From assembly GCF_000237925.1 (NCBI RefSeq), contig NC_031502.1, forward strand, positions 7,049,443-7,113,442: a stretch of 64,000 bases of DNA, written 5' to 3'. This stretch comes from Schistosoma mansoni (taxonomy: Eukaryota; Platyhelminthes; Trematoda; Strigeidida; Schistosomatidae). Of this stretch, positions 1 through 12,613 are shown one piece after another. Within the stretch, counting starts at the first letter, position 1, and every line of letters starts with the position of its first letter. A model generated the notes under the pieces. The model was not told the DNA's origin, ran no database searches, and was given only the letters and a program-made list of their open reading frames with translations. Made by a program: the position numbers and the translations under genes.

Positions 1-400
1 GCCGAATATATGGGGCTCAAAAGATATTCAACAATAAAGATGGGGATTTGGTTACAATAGGATTTTTAGAATGGTTACTAATTATATAAAAAAAGGCCAA
101 ATGCCTGGTAGATGAAACGGTTTACCTTCTACAAGGATTCGAATACTCACTTCATCTGAACTGAAGAACTTATGTTTATACTCCGGCAAACGAATAGCTA
201 GTATTAGCTTTTAAGAAACAGAAAGATGACTTAGAAAATATAAGTCAGATAATAGCTTTCAATCAGGACAAAACTGGATCAATTTAACAATTTTATTATA
301 GTGTCTATAACTGTTAAAAAGTGATTATGTATACACCGAATTCCTTAGTAATACAAAGATGAAAATAACTTTATTTTGTCGAATACAGTTTTTAACGTAC

Positions 401-858
401 TTTGAATCAAGAGCAACCGGATGGTGAGATTTATTGTCAAGCACAGGTAATACTAACTTATTTGAATGATCAGGTAAAGTGAGATATATTGGTACATCAT
501 GATTGTTGTCATGATCAGGTGACTTAAGATTAGGATCAATACGTGTACATTCTGTAACATTGAATAATGGACAAGAAGGATTAGGAAATGTTTCCATAGC
601 ATCCATTTCTGCTTCACTCGGGACATGTTCATTTGCATTGATAATAGCTATCGCATAACCTTGTTCATGTGCTTTTTTGACTAAAGATATTTGACTGCCA
701 GACTGTAGACCATGTTGAGGATGTAATAGAAGACGTGGAGCCCAAACACCAGCCTGAGCAATTCCACCACCTTGTAATAAAATAATGATGGGACCTTTAT
801 GGGTAAAAAAATTTTTAGAATGTAAAACTCTCATACAGTGAGTAGGATGTCCAGGAAT
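401..858 (-). CDS. ARB2A/FAM172-like protein, Arb2-domain exon
   Basis: This exon carries the first part of the Arb2 domain, an alpha/beta-hydrolase-like fold. The key stretch is a hydrophobic strand, then GGGIAQAGVWAPRLL, then GSQISLVKKAHEQGYAIAI and INANEH. It aligns by eye with the human ARB2A pattern of HGSG, AGQWARRL, GTQIPFIKRA and GYGVIVLNPNEN. The exon begins after a pyrimidine-rich tract and AG at 860-859 (phase 0) and ends before a GTACGT donor at 400-399. An Asp/His-rich, poorly conserved loop follows the strand, as in the family. The second half of the domain (with the family's HSYGG-like turn) must lie left of the window. Codons past 401 in the same frame are intronic. Confidence 0.8.
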
Positions 859-1171
859 CTATTGAATTGTTTTAAAGAAAAATAAAATAATAAGTTGTTA
901 ATGGAATAGACTACTTATAAGTAACCAAGAATTTATTGCACAATTTTATTAGTTGTAAACTAGCAACTTGATTAGTTTCGTGATTATACTGAACTACTTA
1001 TCTTTTGTCCCTCTGTGTTTTATATTGATTATAGTTGTTGGTATTATCATAAGTATCTCCTCACAGTTTGCAACCTAAGCTGAATCACAGTCTATAAAAT
1101 TCCCTTACTACATCAAATCTTTGTGGATGAATACATAAATGATAAACTTGTGTGAAGGTTTATAATACTTA

Positions 1172-2015
1172 CATACGCCTGTTACCCCTCGTAGAACGTA
1201 GGCCGCCTACCGGGATTCTAAAGTCTACTTTATTCTGGGCTCTACTTACCAACAGTTGCCAAATTCTACTTGTTCTTTTGATGCCTGCCTTCAATTTACA
1301 GTGAAATATTTTGTTCTTCCTGTCTCTTTAGCTTTTGCCTTCACGATTCCATTCCAAGCTACGACTGTCCTCTCAATGCAGTTTGACGATTTCCACAGTG
1401 TTTCCTATCAAAATCCAGCTTTTTTATACTAATTTCCTCTTCAGATAAAAGCTAGTTCGATCTCTGCTACAGTCAACTATTGCTGATAGTGTCTGGCCAA
1501 CGGGTCTCGTGTAGAAAGCTATTTATAAATACCTGTACTCTTATGGCGATGGTTGTAATAGTGCTCCAAGTTTCAGCTCCGCACAACAGGACTGCCTTGA
1601 CATGTGTATGGAAGATTCTGACTTTAAGTTTGGTTGACAGTTGTTTTGAGTTTCATATATTCTAAAACTGTAGGAATACTTCCTTTGCTTTGCCAATCCT
1701 TGCCTTTAAGTCTGCATCGGATCCTTCTTGTTCATCGATGATGCTGTCCAGGTACGTGAAAGTTTCCACCTCTTCCGGAGTTTCTCTATCAAGCGTGATT
1801 GTATTGGTGTTCTCCGTGTTGTATTTGAGGATCATGCTTTTTCCCTTGTACATGTTGAGGCCTACTGATACAGAGGTTTCTGCTACACTGGTTATCTAGA
1901 GCTGCATTTGTTCGTGTGTGGTCAGGTCACCCACGAAGTCTAAATCGTCTAGTTGCATCCAAGCTGCCCATTGTATTTCGTGCTTCCCCTGAAATGTGGA
2001 GGCCTTCATAATCCA
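1172..2015 (-). mobile_element. RTE-clade LINE, 3' fragment
   Basis: 5'-truncated relic of the same RTE family as the full-length copy at 45972-49146. Read on the minus strand, 1662-1853 encodes a peptide (KSMILKYNTENTNTITLD, then EEVETFTYLDSI) that matches the post-catalytic region of the full copy. The shared 3' end with the ggggtaacaggcg motif lies at about 1177-1190. It is broken by stops and frameshifts and sits in an intron of the ARB2A-like gene, on the same strand as the gene. Confidence 0.8.
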
Positions 2016-3174
2016 GGTTTATATTAATCGAATAAAAATAAGGTAATACCACTGAGGGTGGTACTTAGGCCATCATTTAGCACACTAAGTCAGTAACGTA
2101 CCTAATTAGATAGCTTAGAGAATAAATTGTAAAAACTATGTATCGCCGAAATGCCATTAACCTGGTTATACTTTATTCTCTAGTGTAGACTAACTATGAA
2201 GTTTACTGCTGCAAACATTAAATGAACATTCAACAAACGATTTCAGTCATTACGAGAAAAATACCAAATACAATTATATAACTAATATCAATATTTCTAA
2301 TGTAATGTTTCGACCCGACAAAACCTGAGCTTTGAAAACGCTGATAATCAAATGTTATCATTCCCACGTTTTTTATATCTTAGTCTTATAATCTAGATCA
2401 AAGCAGTAAATTTGAGTAAGGTTTTACTTTGTATAACACACTTATTCAATTGTCTACAAAAAATCACATAAATACTGAGTATTATAAGTTAATAATTGTA
2501 AAATTCATCATATACTAATCCCTTAGAACTTGATTTATTGAGTTATGATAGAAAAAGAAGTATTACTGGTTTTTTCCATACATAACGAAATGAAATTTAT
2601 ATAGTCCAATCATACACAAACTATACAGTTAGTTTAGAATAATCTTACCGGAATTTGACTTGATTCCATATTTAAAGCAAATAAACGTTGACGAATTAAG
2701 CGTGTACAAATCTAGATACAGAATAGATAATTTCGTTTTAAACTATTGTTATTTACGTTAAGAAGTCTAAAGTTTATTAAAGAAGATCTTACCCAAGTTA
2801 AATAAATAGTTCCAGTAAACATTAACACAATAGTGTACTTCATAAAAAAATGTTGATTTTTATTCTAAACATAGTTCAATTAAAAACGCACAGAGGGCAA
2901 AATGATCGAGTTACATTCTAAAGAAAGGAAACAAAATTCCTCGAGATTCTTAACATTATTTTTCATTCACAGAATATATTTGAAACAAAAATTAATCATA
3001 AAATTAGAATAAGAAATAGAAAAAGAGCATCCCAGTAATTGAACAGACTTCAGAATGTAAAATTAAAAGGTAATCAAATTAATCATTATTATCCCTCTAA
3101 AATAGTTTCCATATTATGTTCAAGAATTTACATATGTATAGGATGTTAAGTTTTATTTTACACAATTTAATTCG

Positions 3175-3694
3175 CCTCCAAATACCCTTGTACGGCCGAA
3201 AGTGGGGAAAGTCAGCTCTCCCTCTCGAAATGCTCTCACATGACCACGCGTATATAGCCTCTGACAGAGAAGTCCTACTCACTGCTTTCTCGTGGCACTA
3301 CTGATGTTTACGAAATTGAGAGGACGAAAAGCGAATGTCCGGCGCTTTAACCGGGTTGGTGGACACGGCGAGTCCACCTAGGGGAGTTGGAAAACCCTGA
3401 TTCCAAACCAATGGTGCACATGGGCTCCAGTATCCTGAAGAGACAAATGGCGTATGAATCAATCCTTAGTCACCGGCTACCATGGGACTGCATCTCCTCA
3501 CGATGCTCCACTGCCTTGTGGATCAGACCTTTAGGTCAAGGACTCCGGGTGTGGTCCCCTAAGAAAACCACCTGTTTCAGTTTGGGTACCTGCTCAGTAT
3601 CACAGCCCTCACACATATCAAATGAGATTTGTGTGGCGCATATATATCTGGTGCCCTTTTGTACCAATATTTATGTGCTTAAATAAATAAATAT
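3175..3694 (+). mobile_element. About 520-bp retroposon, copy 1
   Basis: Nearly identical to 12614-13133 and clearly related to 32688-33205. It is flanked by an 11-bp direct repeat (aatttaattcg) at 3164-3174 and 3695-3705, and ends in an A/T-rich taaataaataaat tail. It starts with gcctccaaataccc, equivalent to gcccccaaatgccc in the other copies. Fixed ends, target duplication and A-rich tail indicate insertion by target-primed reverse transcription. The 99-codon ORF at 3387-3686 recurs in copy 2 but has no recognised domain. It could be a SINE-like or non-autonomous LINE derivative. Its class is not established. Confidence 0.8.
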
Positions 3695-4617
3695 AATTTA
3701 ATTCGATAACGAAGTAAGATTTTTACAAGTTTTTTTGATGAAGCATACTCACAAACATAATGTGTGTATTTATGAACTCATGTATTATTCTATTTATTTA
3801 GAACGTGACATTGAGTGAAAATACAGATAATTGGTAGATTATAGTTTGATTTCAAGTGTCAAATATGTACACGGATAGTGATTTTGTATATATAACCTGG
3901 GTAATAATTAGAATCCAAAGCCAAAATATGAGACTTTTCTGGTGTCACAGCAATATAACGGGAAGCGCAAATTACTCATAATTTATAAATAATAAACCAT
4001 AGCATAGAAATCAACAGCCAAGTAGACAGTGACGCAAAGATATTATCTATATACAGTTGATATATGACAAGAAACTATTTATATATGTAACTTTTCAGAT
4101 AATCTACTTTATTTGGGTCGATGGGATTTGCAACAAGATAAATGAGAGAAATAACGGTATTTAAGGAATAATTTGAGGTATAGTTGAGCATTAGCCACTA
4201 AGGACTCCAGATCAAACTTTTGGTATGAAGTTCAAAAACTTTAAAAGCCATAATTTAAAATTCTTTCTTAGCTGATACTAGCAGAGGTTTTGGCAAGTGC
4301 AGAAGTATATATTCGATTCGGAAGTGTGATGGTACGTAGTTTTGAATAAATAACTTGTATTTAGAATGTAATTTACGAAACAAACAGAATATGCAACTTT
4401 TTCAGTTATCAATTGCGAATTGGTGTATTCTGTTTTAAAAATTGCACTTATACTACCAAAGCTAATGATATTAGATTAGTATATGAAGAAAAGAAATTAA
4501 ACCTGCAGCCTAATAACATTAAGCTGATTCTTTAAGGTCATTAGGCCACTTCTGTGGAAATAAATGGAACGGGGAAAAATGAGTAATCCTTAAAATACTT
4601 AAATCGAGTAAACTTAC

Positions 4618-4712
4618 TGCACGAATAATTTCTTGTCTTTTAAGTGATGGGCCTGTTGAAGTTACCTTTACACAGAATGTGTCTCCTGTTTGAATATGAC
4701 GAAGAATACCTT
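4618..4712 (-). CDS. ARB2A/FAM172-like protein, second coding exon
   Basis: A 95-bp exon with a clear 3' splice site (ttccag just upstream, at 4713-4714) and a GTAAGTT donor at 4617. It encodes the two last bases of a split Glu codon and then GILRHIQTGDTFCVKV and about 15 further residues. LRHIxTG is a conserved Arb2-family element near the N-terminus. It ends in phase 0, matching the phase-0 start of the exon at 401-858. Compared with the human protein, about 25 residues are missing between this exon and the next, so a small extra exon may hide in 859-4617. I did not find it. Confidence 0.7.
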
Positions 4713-5767
4713 CTGGAATATAATTATTGAAACATTAAGTTTACAGTGTGCAAGAATTGAGAAAATAATTCAGGAAAAGATTGCAGGAAAAAAAATAGCT
4801 AGGATATTCTTTAAACAGTCCTAGGTATTTGGCTTACAGTAAACAAAACGGGAAAAAGTCTACAGCTTAAATCAATAATTATTGCAAGAGTGTTATAGAA
4901 ACTAAGTAGATACGAAATATTTCAGCTTGTATGAATTAGTAATACATGCATTTTAGTAGTCCATAGTTTTTTTTTAATTAATTATGATCAACTTACTTGT
5001 TTTGTGTAGTTATCGATGATTTAATTACTTATTTATAGCATTTAAAATGGACTTTTGCTCTTTAGGTGGATTTCTTTCCTCAAATATCTCATTTACATGA
5101 TTAACGAATTCTATGCAAAATCAATTAGGCTTTAACATTAGAAATAAATGTATTCATTTAGAAATGAACATTTCGTAGGAGGTTAGCAAACTTCAAGACC
5201 AAATAAGGAAATATGAAGACGAATTTTTTTGTTGGACACTTTTTGTTTCCACATAAATCTGAGTAGAAAGGTTGGTTGATTAGTTTGATTTATATCAGAC
5301 TACTCATACTACATGGTAGCACTTTTTTAAAGAGTCTAGAATGTCATACAGATCATTTGATGAAGATGTTGATATCATATGCACTGGGTAGTTTGTGAGT
5401 AATTTATAAGTTGTTTATCTAATCTATGATGATATACCAACATGTTTTACCTTGTTATTTGAAGTCATTAGGTCTTCTCAGCCACGTATGTAGCCGACTT
5501 CAAACAATTGAAGAGAATTTAACAGATGTTCGATAGCTTCCATTTAAGTGACATAACATGACGGTAATCCATATAAGTGATATTCAAAAATTGTCAGTCA
5601 GTAGTAGGATCAAAGGAATCTTATGCACCTTTACTGATATGTGGGGGAAGATTTTATATTATTAGAATGCGGGTAACCTACAACACTCTCTCCAAGTGCC
5701 TATGATATTTAATCACGTGGTGGGCATCACTTGACTATCTCATATCACAGCATTTTGAGTGTCGATC

Positions 5768-7640
5768 GTCAGTCATTCATAACATAGGACCAGGCACATA
5801 TAAACATCGGTCCAAGTTGCCACACCCCATTAGCACAGAAAGATGAACACCGAATTCATAGAAGTAGTTACTTCAATGGTAGTAATATATAAAAGATTGT
5901 GTATAAGGATATAATATAGGGAGAAAGCATTAGTTCGTAGAAATATAGGTATGAAGTAATTTTAATCTCACGGTCTAAGGGGAGACAAAGAGTGTATACA
6001 CCTACGCCATTATGATCGATTCTGAGCCATGTCACACAGAGTCTCTAACGATTAGTTACGATAGTTTTGCGGACCCCAACTTATTAGTCTGAATCTATCA
6101 ACACAGCTCATACTAGAAGTTAGTGACTTCAAGCTCTGATGCTACGTTTTGGTTTGGCCGTCCCTAACTTTCTTCCAACCATCCCCAATACTAGTCAGCA
6201 TAGCGCGTCGTGGTAATCGGTGTTCAAGTATACGTAACACGTGGCCGAACCACCTCAGTCAATGAAGATTCACAACCTCGTCAACTGATTTACCATCATT
6301 CCTTAATACCCTGCGTCTAACCCCACTATTACTTACCCGGTGATACCAGCAGATGCGAGCAATATTTCTAAGACATCTGTGATCAAATACTAGTAACTTA
6401 CGAGTATCTTCTACATTTATTGGTCACGTTTCGCAGCCGTACAGTAGAACAGAACGAACCGCCACACAGTATACTCGTTTCTTGATCGATAGACAGGTAT
6501 CTCGCCTTCACCGTAGGTGACGCAAGTTGGCAAAAGCTAAACGAGCTTTTTGAATCCGTACAGAGATTTCGTCAGACACCAACCCATTAGGATTGAACAG
6601 ACTTCTAAGATGAGCAAATTTGTCGACGCGTTCGACTACTTCACTCTCTATCCTTAGTTCAGGTGTTGACGCAGGTCAGTCTTGAAGCAACAACTTGCAT
6701 TTAGAGGGGGAGAAACGCATCTCAAACAAATTCGCATTGTTGCTCAGTGTTAGCTAAAGACTCTGCATTTTATCAGCGTCTTCACCAAACAGGACTGAGT
6801 ATTCTAAGTCGATAAGTGGACCTCCTGGAAGGAGATCAATTCCCGAAAATTCAGACGACCAGAACGTTATTTCCAGAAGTAGGTCTATGATGAAATCAAA
6901 CAGAAATGGAGATAGTGGACAGCCTTGCCAGACACTACTTGAGGTTGTAAAATCAGATGACAGTTCGCCATAAGCTCTAACTCGACTGATAGTGTTCGAG
7001 TAAAGAGCCTTCACAAGGTTTACGTACTTCTGAGGTACACCTTTCAATGACAGACACTGCCACAGAACCTCTCGGTCTACAGAGTCAAATGCTGCTTTTG
7101 AGTCAAGAAAGACCACCATTATCGGACGACGATAAGCATACATGTGTTCTACGATCTGACGAATAATGAATATGTGGTCGATGCAGCCACGACTAGGTCT
7201 CAAGCCAGCCTGATTTTGTGTTTGGGTTTCACGAGTCATAGTTAGGAGCCCGATAATTATTGAGGATAGTATTTTAGATGCTATATTAGTCAAACTAATC
7301 CCTCTATGGTAATCACAGGATAATTTTGAACCCTTCTTATATACTGGGACAATCAGAGATTGAGACCAGTCAGATGGGATTACTTTCAGTTTCCAGATTT
7401 TAGCTAAAATATTAGTCTATCTAATCGCTAAAACTAGACCTCAAATCTTAGAAACCTCTGAAGTGAATCCATCTTGACCATCTGATCTTGTTCGTTTCAG
7501 ATTAGCTTTAGCTGTTTTGAACTTCAATAAAAATCGGGGGACCTATTACAATGTTCTATTCAGGCTGTTTGGAAACAATGGGTAGTTGTAGAATAGCTGA
7601 CTATCGATCGCGATCGGATTCACTCACTAAACAATCCAAC
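5768..7640 (-). mobile_element. RTE-type LINE (family A), 5'-truncated copy
   Basis: Same family as the longer copy just to its right and in the same orientation. The ORF at 6754-7293 (minus) encodes part of the reverse-transcriptase palm: NQAGLRPSRGCIDHIF, FLDSKAAFDSVDREVLW and QGCPLSPFLF. The catalytic YADD box is gone: the reading goes from LEYS straight to VLFGEDADKM, a small in-frame loss that removes both aspartates. The C-terminal region down to about 5990 is frameshifted. The 3' end near 5768 has a cagtca-type tail shared with the other family A copies. Dead copy, inside the first intron of the ARB2A-like gene. Confidence 0.82.
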
Positions 7641-7664
7641 AATCCGTTTATTTGGTCATAAGGT

Positions 7665-10600
7665 TCTCAGTCAGTCACAATGTAGAACTTCGTATGTACG
7701 TACATCAGTTCGAGTTGCCATACCACATCAGCACAGAGATGCAGTTGTCGATTCAAATCTCATAGTGGTAGAAGTAGTAAGAATATAAGCATTATGTGAA
7801 AGATTAGGGTTTGAAGATGTTATTGAAGGAGTTTAATACAGTGAAATAAATTTGGAAAGGGAAAAAAGATAGGAACATGAGGAATTCAGAAGATTAGAAT
7901 TTGGGAGAACACAAAGAGTGGATGCACCTTCGCCATTGCAAACGATTTTGAGCCATGTCATTCAAGGTCTCTAACCATCGGTTGCTATCATCTCGCGAAT
8001 CCCAGCCAGGTAGTCTACACCTACCAACATGGCTCAGTCCAATTGTCAGCGACTTCATGGATTTATGCCACGTTTTGGTCTGGTCGCCCCTAGCTTCCTT
8101 CCAACCTACTCCTACACCATAAAGCATTGCACGTTGGGGCAGTCGGTGGTTGGGCATACGCAACACGTGTCCCAGCCATCTCAACTGATGAAGTTTCACT
8201 ACTTCATCAATCGATTTGCCATCATTACCTAGTACCCGATTCCTAACAACTGCATTACTTACCCGGTGGTCCCAGGATATACGAGCAATGCTTCGAAGAC
8301 ACCTATGATCGAATACCAGTAACCTGCGAATATCCTCTACTCATATCGGCCATTTTTCACTGCCATAAAGTAGGACGGAACGGACTGCTGCACAGTAAAC
8401 CCGTCCTTTGAATGGTAGACGGATATCTCGCCTATGTCATAAATGGCGCAAGTTGGTGAAAGCTGGATGAGCCTTCTGTATCCGTGCTGAGATTTCGTCA
8501 CATACCAGACCACAAGGGTTGATGAGACTCCCAAGATAAGTGAAGCGGCCAACACGCTCAACTATTTCACTCCCTATCATTAGTTCAGGTGTCGATGCAA
8601 CCCAATCATGAAGTAACATTTTGCACTTCGAGGGAGAGAATCGCATCCCGAACATACCTGCATAGTTGCTTATAGTGGTCAGAAGACTCTGCATTTTGTC
8701 AGCGTCTTCACCGAATAAAACTATGTCGTCGGCGTATTCTAAATCAACAAGTGAGCCTCCCGGTAAAAGTTCAACCCCTGGAAATTTAGATGAGGAAAGT
8801 GTTGTCTCCAAAAGCATGTCAAAGACAATGTTAAACAAGAATGGGGAGAATGGACAGCCCTGACGAACACCACTTGAGGTAATCAATTCTGATGACAATT
8901 CACCATAGGCTCTAACTCGACCAGTTGTGTTCGAGTAGAGAGCCTTTATGAGGTTAATGTACTTCTTTGGTACTCCTTTCACTGACAAACACTGCCATAG
9001 AACCTCACGATCAACAGAGTCAAATGCCGCCTTAAGGTCAAGAAATACTACTATTGTGGGACGTCTGAATGTATGTCTATGTTCTAGGACCTGACGTAGA
9101 GTGAATATCTGGTCTATGCAACCACGTCCAGGTCGAAAACCAGCCTGGTTTTCTCTAGTCTGCTGTTCACGAGCCTTGGTTAGGCGTCTAAGTATTATTG
9201 AAGCTAATATTTTAGACATTATATTAGTCAAACTGATCCCTCTGTGATTGTCACAAGAGGACTTTTGTCCTTTCTTATAGACTGACACAATCAGTGATTG
9301 GGACCAGTCAGATGGAATTACGTCCAGTTCCCAGATCCTACCTAAGACCTTAGTCAATCTCGTTGCTAGTACTGGACCACCATCCTTAAGAATCTCAGGA
9401 GTAAACCTGTCAAGGCCTGCTGCTCTTCCTCGCTCCAGATTTCCTATAGCTTTTTCAACCTCGTAGAGAGTTGGAGGACTTACCTCAATTTGCCATTCAG
9501 GACGACTGGGGATCGTGGGTAATTGAAGTGTGGCTGAAGGCCAGTTGAACTGATCCCTAAAGTGTTCTGCCCATCGATCCAACCTCCTGGATTGAGAATG
9601 AATTATATGCCCATCTTTATCTGAGATAGTTTCACTGATACTTGGGTTCGTAGTACCGGTTTCTTTAACGAGTCTGAATAGCTGTCTACTGTTACCTATT
9701 GCCGCTGCCTTTTCCATCTCTCTTGTTTTCGCTACCCACCACTGTTCACGATCATTGCGTAGGCTTCTTATTAGCCTTCGCTTAAGCTGACTCCGCTCTT
9801 CGTTATGTTCAGAGCCAGGTGGGATGAGTTTTCGAGCATCTATCAGTGCGGTAGATGCTGCCGAGATCCATTGTTTCTCCCTGACCTTATGGCTTACTTT
9901 ACTAGCGGATATCACTGCTGTTTCCACAGCTTTACGGATGTCATTCCACGCTGCTTCGGGGTGGGCACAACTTACATGTCTGCCTAACTGTTTTTCTAGT
10001 AGTTCCTGAAATATATTCTTAGCTTGCCTATCATTAAGTAGAACCCTTAGAGGCTTCCCTGCAGTTTCTTTCCTACGTCCAGTGAGAAGCAGACAGATAC
10101 GTGCTCGCACTAGAGCATGATCTGAGTCTAAACATGTGCTCCAGAATGAGCGACAGTCTTCTATCGAGCCCCTCCATCGGTGGCTGATAGTGATGTGATC
10201 TAATTGGGTCCAACGTTGGGACGAATTCGGGGGTCGCCATGTCAGATATTTTTCCTTATGCCTAAAGTTAGTATTTGCAAGAAATAGGCGGTTATCTGAA
10301 CACAGCTGCAACAGACGGTCGCCATTATCTGTTCTTTGAGCCACGACATCATAAGATCCACCCAAGTATCTTTCCCTTTCACTTAGTTTACTACTTGAGC
10401 ATTAAAGTCACCAACCACTATTACTACATCAGAGCGCCTAGCTTTTCGGAGAAGGTCAGAAAGTTACCTGTAAAACTCATCTTTTATATCGTCTGAGCTG
10501 CAGTCAGTGGGAGAGTAGGCAGAGACGACGAAGAGGCAACGACGAGTTTCCCTATCTTTCCGAGTCCTTACTGATCCGTTTAGTCGGACAGCGCATAGAC

Positions 10601-11610
10601 GACTGTCTACTGGGATCCAGTCTAAAAGAGCTAGTTCTGCCCTAGGACTTAATGCTATACCTACTCCAGCGAGGCCACGGGATGCAGCACAAGGGCTTCC
10701 AGATACACGAAGCGTGTATCGAGATGGTTCTTTATTTTGATAAGGTGAGGTCAAATGAATGACGCTACTCGGATCTTGTATGCGCGTTTCGGAGACGCAG
10801 CACACATCAATGGTGTGAGATTCTAAAGTTCTAACTAAGGAAGCCTGTTGTCCTATTTGGCACAATGTTCGGACATTAAAAGTTCCTACATGTAGTTTAG
10901 AGCGTGGTTTCAGGAGACCAGGAATAACGTTCCGTGTACTCGAATCGTTTGCCCTAGCGGTGCGAGGTGATAAAAGGACGTGGGAAGGGTTAGTCGTGGA
11001 GATAAGAGTTATTAGGTGTAGGAAGGATTTGAAAGTGACCAAATTGGTCTCGAGTGCAGTTATGGACATGAGGGCTCATATCACTTCTCGGCTGCCCACA
11101 CTGTGGAAGGGCATTTCTTGAGGGACCTGAAAAAGAAGTTGGATTAGTGTTGGTCTTAACGACCTGGGAGCGTGACCGCAGTGCCCAAGGGACAACTGCT
11201 TGAGGCCGGTCACGCACGGCCTTTTTGTGGAGGATTTTTGACGTGCTAGCTCCGTTCTTCAAAGGACCTTACCGCCGGAGACGGATATCCGTGGGATAAG
11301 GCGAGGTGTGCATTTTTAGGGTCGGCCTTTTCTAACCCCACCCCTCCTTGTGGGAAGGCAGCATCGCTGTCATGCTGGTTGTCTGAAGGAAACACCTTAC
11401 TGCCGTCACACCTCTGTACAGTCGGCAGTACGACTTCGCCTTCGGACCTTGGGATTGCTGCTTTTAATCTTACCGCTCTTCAACCGACCTGTCTAGCATG
11501 GTAGGACCTCGAGGAACGATTGTTCCAGCCAGCATAGCTCGATTGGTTCATCACGATAGGCAAGCCCGACCACCACGTCAAGGTAGCAGCAACGGTCGGG
11601 GGTTATAAGG
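7665..11610 (-). mobile_element. RTE-type LINE (family A), near full-length copy
   Basis: Near-complete non-LTR retrotransposon. It has a GC-richer 5' leader (about 11610-11070), an endonuclease region (11069-10366), a reverse transcriptase (10365-8437), a frameshifted C-terminal region (8437-7894, with RWLGHVLRMPNHRLPQ) and a 3' end with a cagtcagtca-type tail at about 7670. It abuts the truncated family A copy 5768-7640 head-to-tail. The family looks like the RTE/BovB-like group by its GTFNVRT start and YADD palm. I do not assign a named schistosome family. It lies in the sense orientation within an ARB2A-like intron. Confidence 0.85.
8437..11069 (-). pseudogene. Endonuclease-reverse transcriptase of RTE family A, two visible lesions
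   Basis: Encodes an apurinic-type endonuclease followed by reverse transcriptase. On the minus strand the endonuclease part shows GTFNVRTL, a CVSETRI box and, past the break, VVGDFNAQV. The RT part shows NQAGFRPGRGCIDQIFTLRQ, FLDLKAAFDSVDREVLW, GVRQGCPFSPFLFN and the catalytic LEYADDIVLFGED. Two lesions separate the blocks: an in-frame TAA at about 10470 directly after KDEFYR, and a one-base loss just after GDFNAQV (near 10395) that shifts the frame. Past 8437 the C-terminal domain continues in other frames. It is otherwise well preserved, so it is a fairly young dead copy. Confidence 0.85.
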
Positions 11611-12288
11611 TTCTAATTCATAACTTTTATAAACCGATGAAAATATTGATATTATCGGAAATATACTACATTGATTAGGGAATGGCCAGTTTGCTAAGTG
11701 CTTACAGCACTCGACTTTCAACTAGTGATAGGTCGAATATTTAAACTTTATGTATTTCAGTTTGGATAGAGTACGAATTAATAGCTCTCCCATGAAAAGT
11801 ATGGCTTTAAGTCGAATACATAAACCTATATATGGTAAATGAGTTATATAATCATCCAATCAGTTCAAACAGCAGCTGCAGAAAAGTTCGATATTTGTTT
11901 GAGAATATTATCTAAAATAGCAGATAGAAAGTTTAGTTATAGGAAATGACTAGACTACTTTGTAAAAACACCCTACAATAGCATAATCGTGACTTTACGG
12001 TTACATGGTGAATTTTAACGGATAAATACTTTATTATCACGTTAGAGATTATTGTTTGTGGCTTCAGAGTAGTATAAGTTTTTACCTGGAACTTTATTTA
12101 GTTCGAGCAACACTTATTAAGAGACATTGTGAACCGACATTAAATCTAACAGGAATATTATTATACGACCATGGTATTTTTATCATATTCCATTAATCAC
12201 TTATTTTGAAGGGAACGAAATGCGAAATAAACGCTAGTGTTGCTAATCAATGGGACTAATGATACATTGTGATGAATTTGAAACTTAC

Positions 12289-12475
12289 CCGAATCAAAAT
12301 CGAAACAAAAATCTGAAATTTGGTGATAAATGGGTCGAACTAGTTCAATTCGACTAGGTAAGCTTGTGGGAATTTCAGAAGTGTTATGAAGATTAGAATC
12401 CTCAGATTTGGTTGATGATAATTCTTCTGTTGCATGATGCTCACAAGATGGAATAAATTTGTCGCTTTCTTTCAT
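12289..12475 (-). CDS. ARB2A/FAM172-like protein, first coding exon
   Basis: Proposed first coding exon of an Arb2-domain protein (FAM172/ARB2A family; the fission-yeast relative Arb2 works in an Argonaute chaperone complex and human ARB2A is linked to co-transcriptional splicing control). The ATG at 12475 is preceded in frame by TGA and TAG, which favours it as the start. The exon encodes a Ser/Glu-rich leader and then the segment leading into SDFCFDFDS. It ends at a GTAAGT donor (12288-12287) after one base of a codon. Joining that base to the exon at 4618-4712 gives FDFDS-EGILRHIQTGDTF, which matches the conserved family segment containing a GELRH-like motif. The split-codon fit across a 7.6-kb intron is strong support. 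Seen: ORF, donor, phase match. Known: the family motif. Inferred: that no earlier coding exon exists. Confidence 0.72.
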
Positions 12476-12613
12476 CGCTCACTATGAGCTAAAACCTATT
12501 TTTAAGAAAAGACTGATGAACTTTGTTTGTTGTATTTTAAAATACAGAACTAAACGTTTACGGATTAAGTGATAAATCATGGAAACATATCTTTGCTTAG
12601 TACCCTATGGATA

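Noticed and set aside
3387-3686. 99-codon ORF as a host gene (same at 12827-13120)
   Set aside because: It lies wholly within a repeated retroposon with target duplications. No domain or splice signals support an independent gene.
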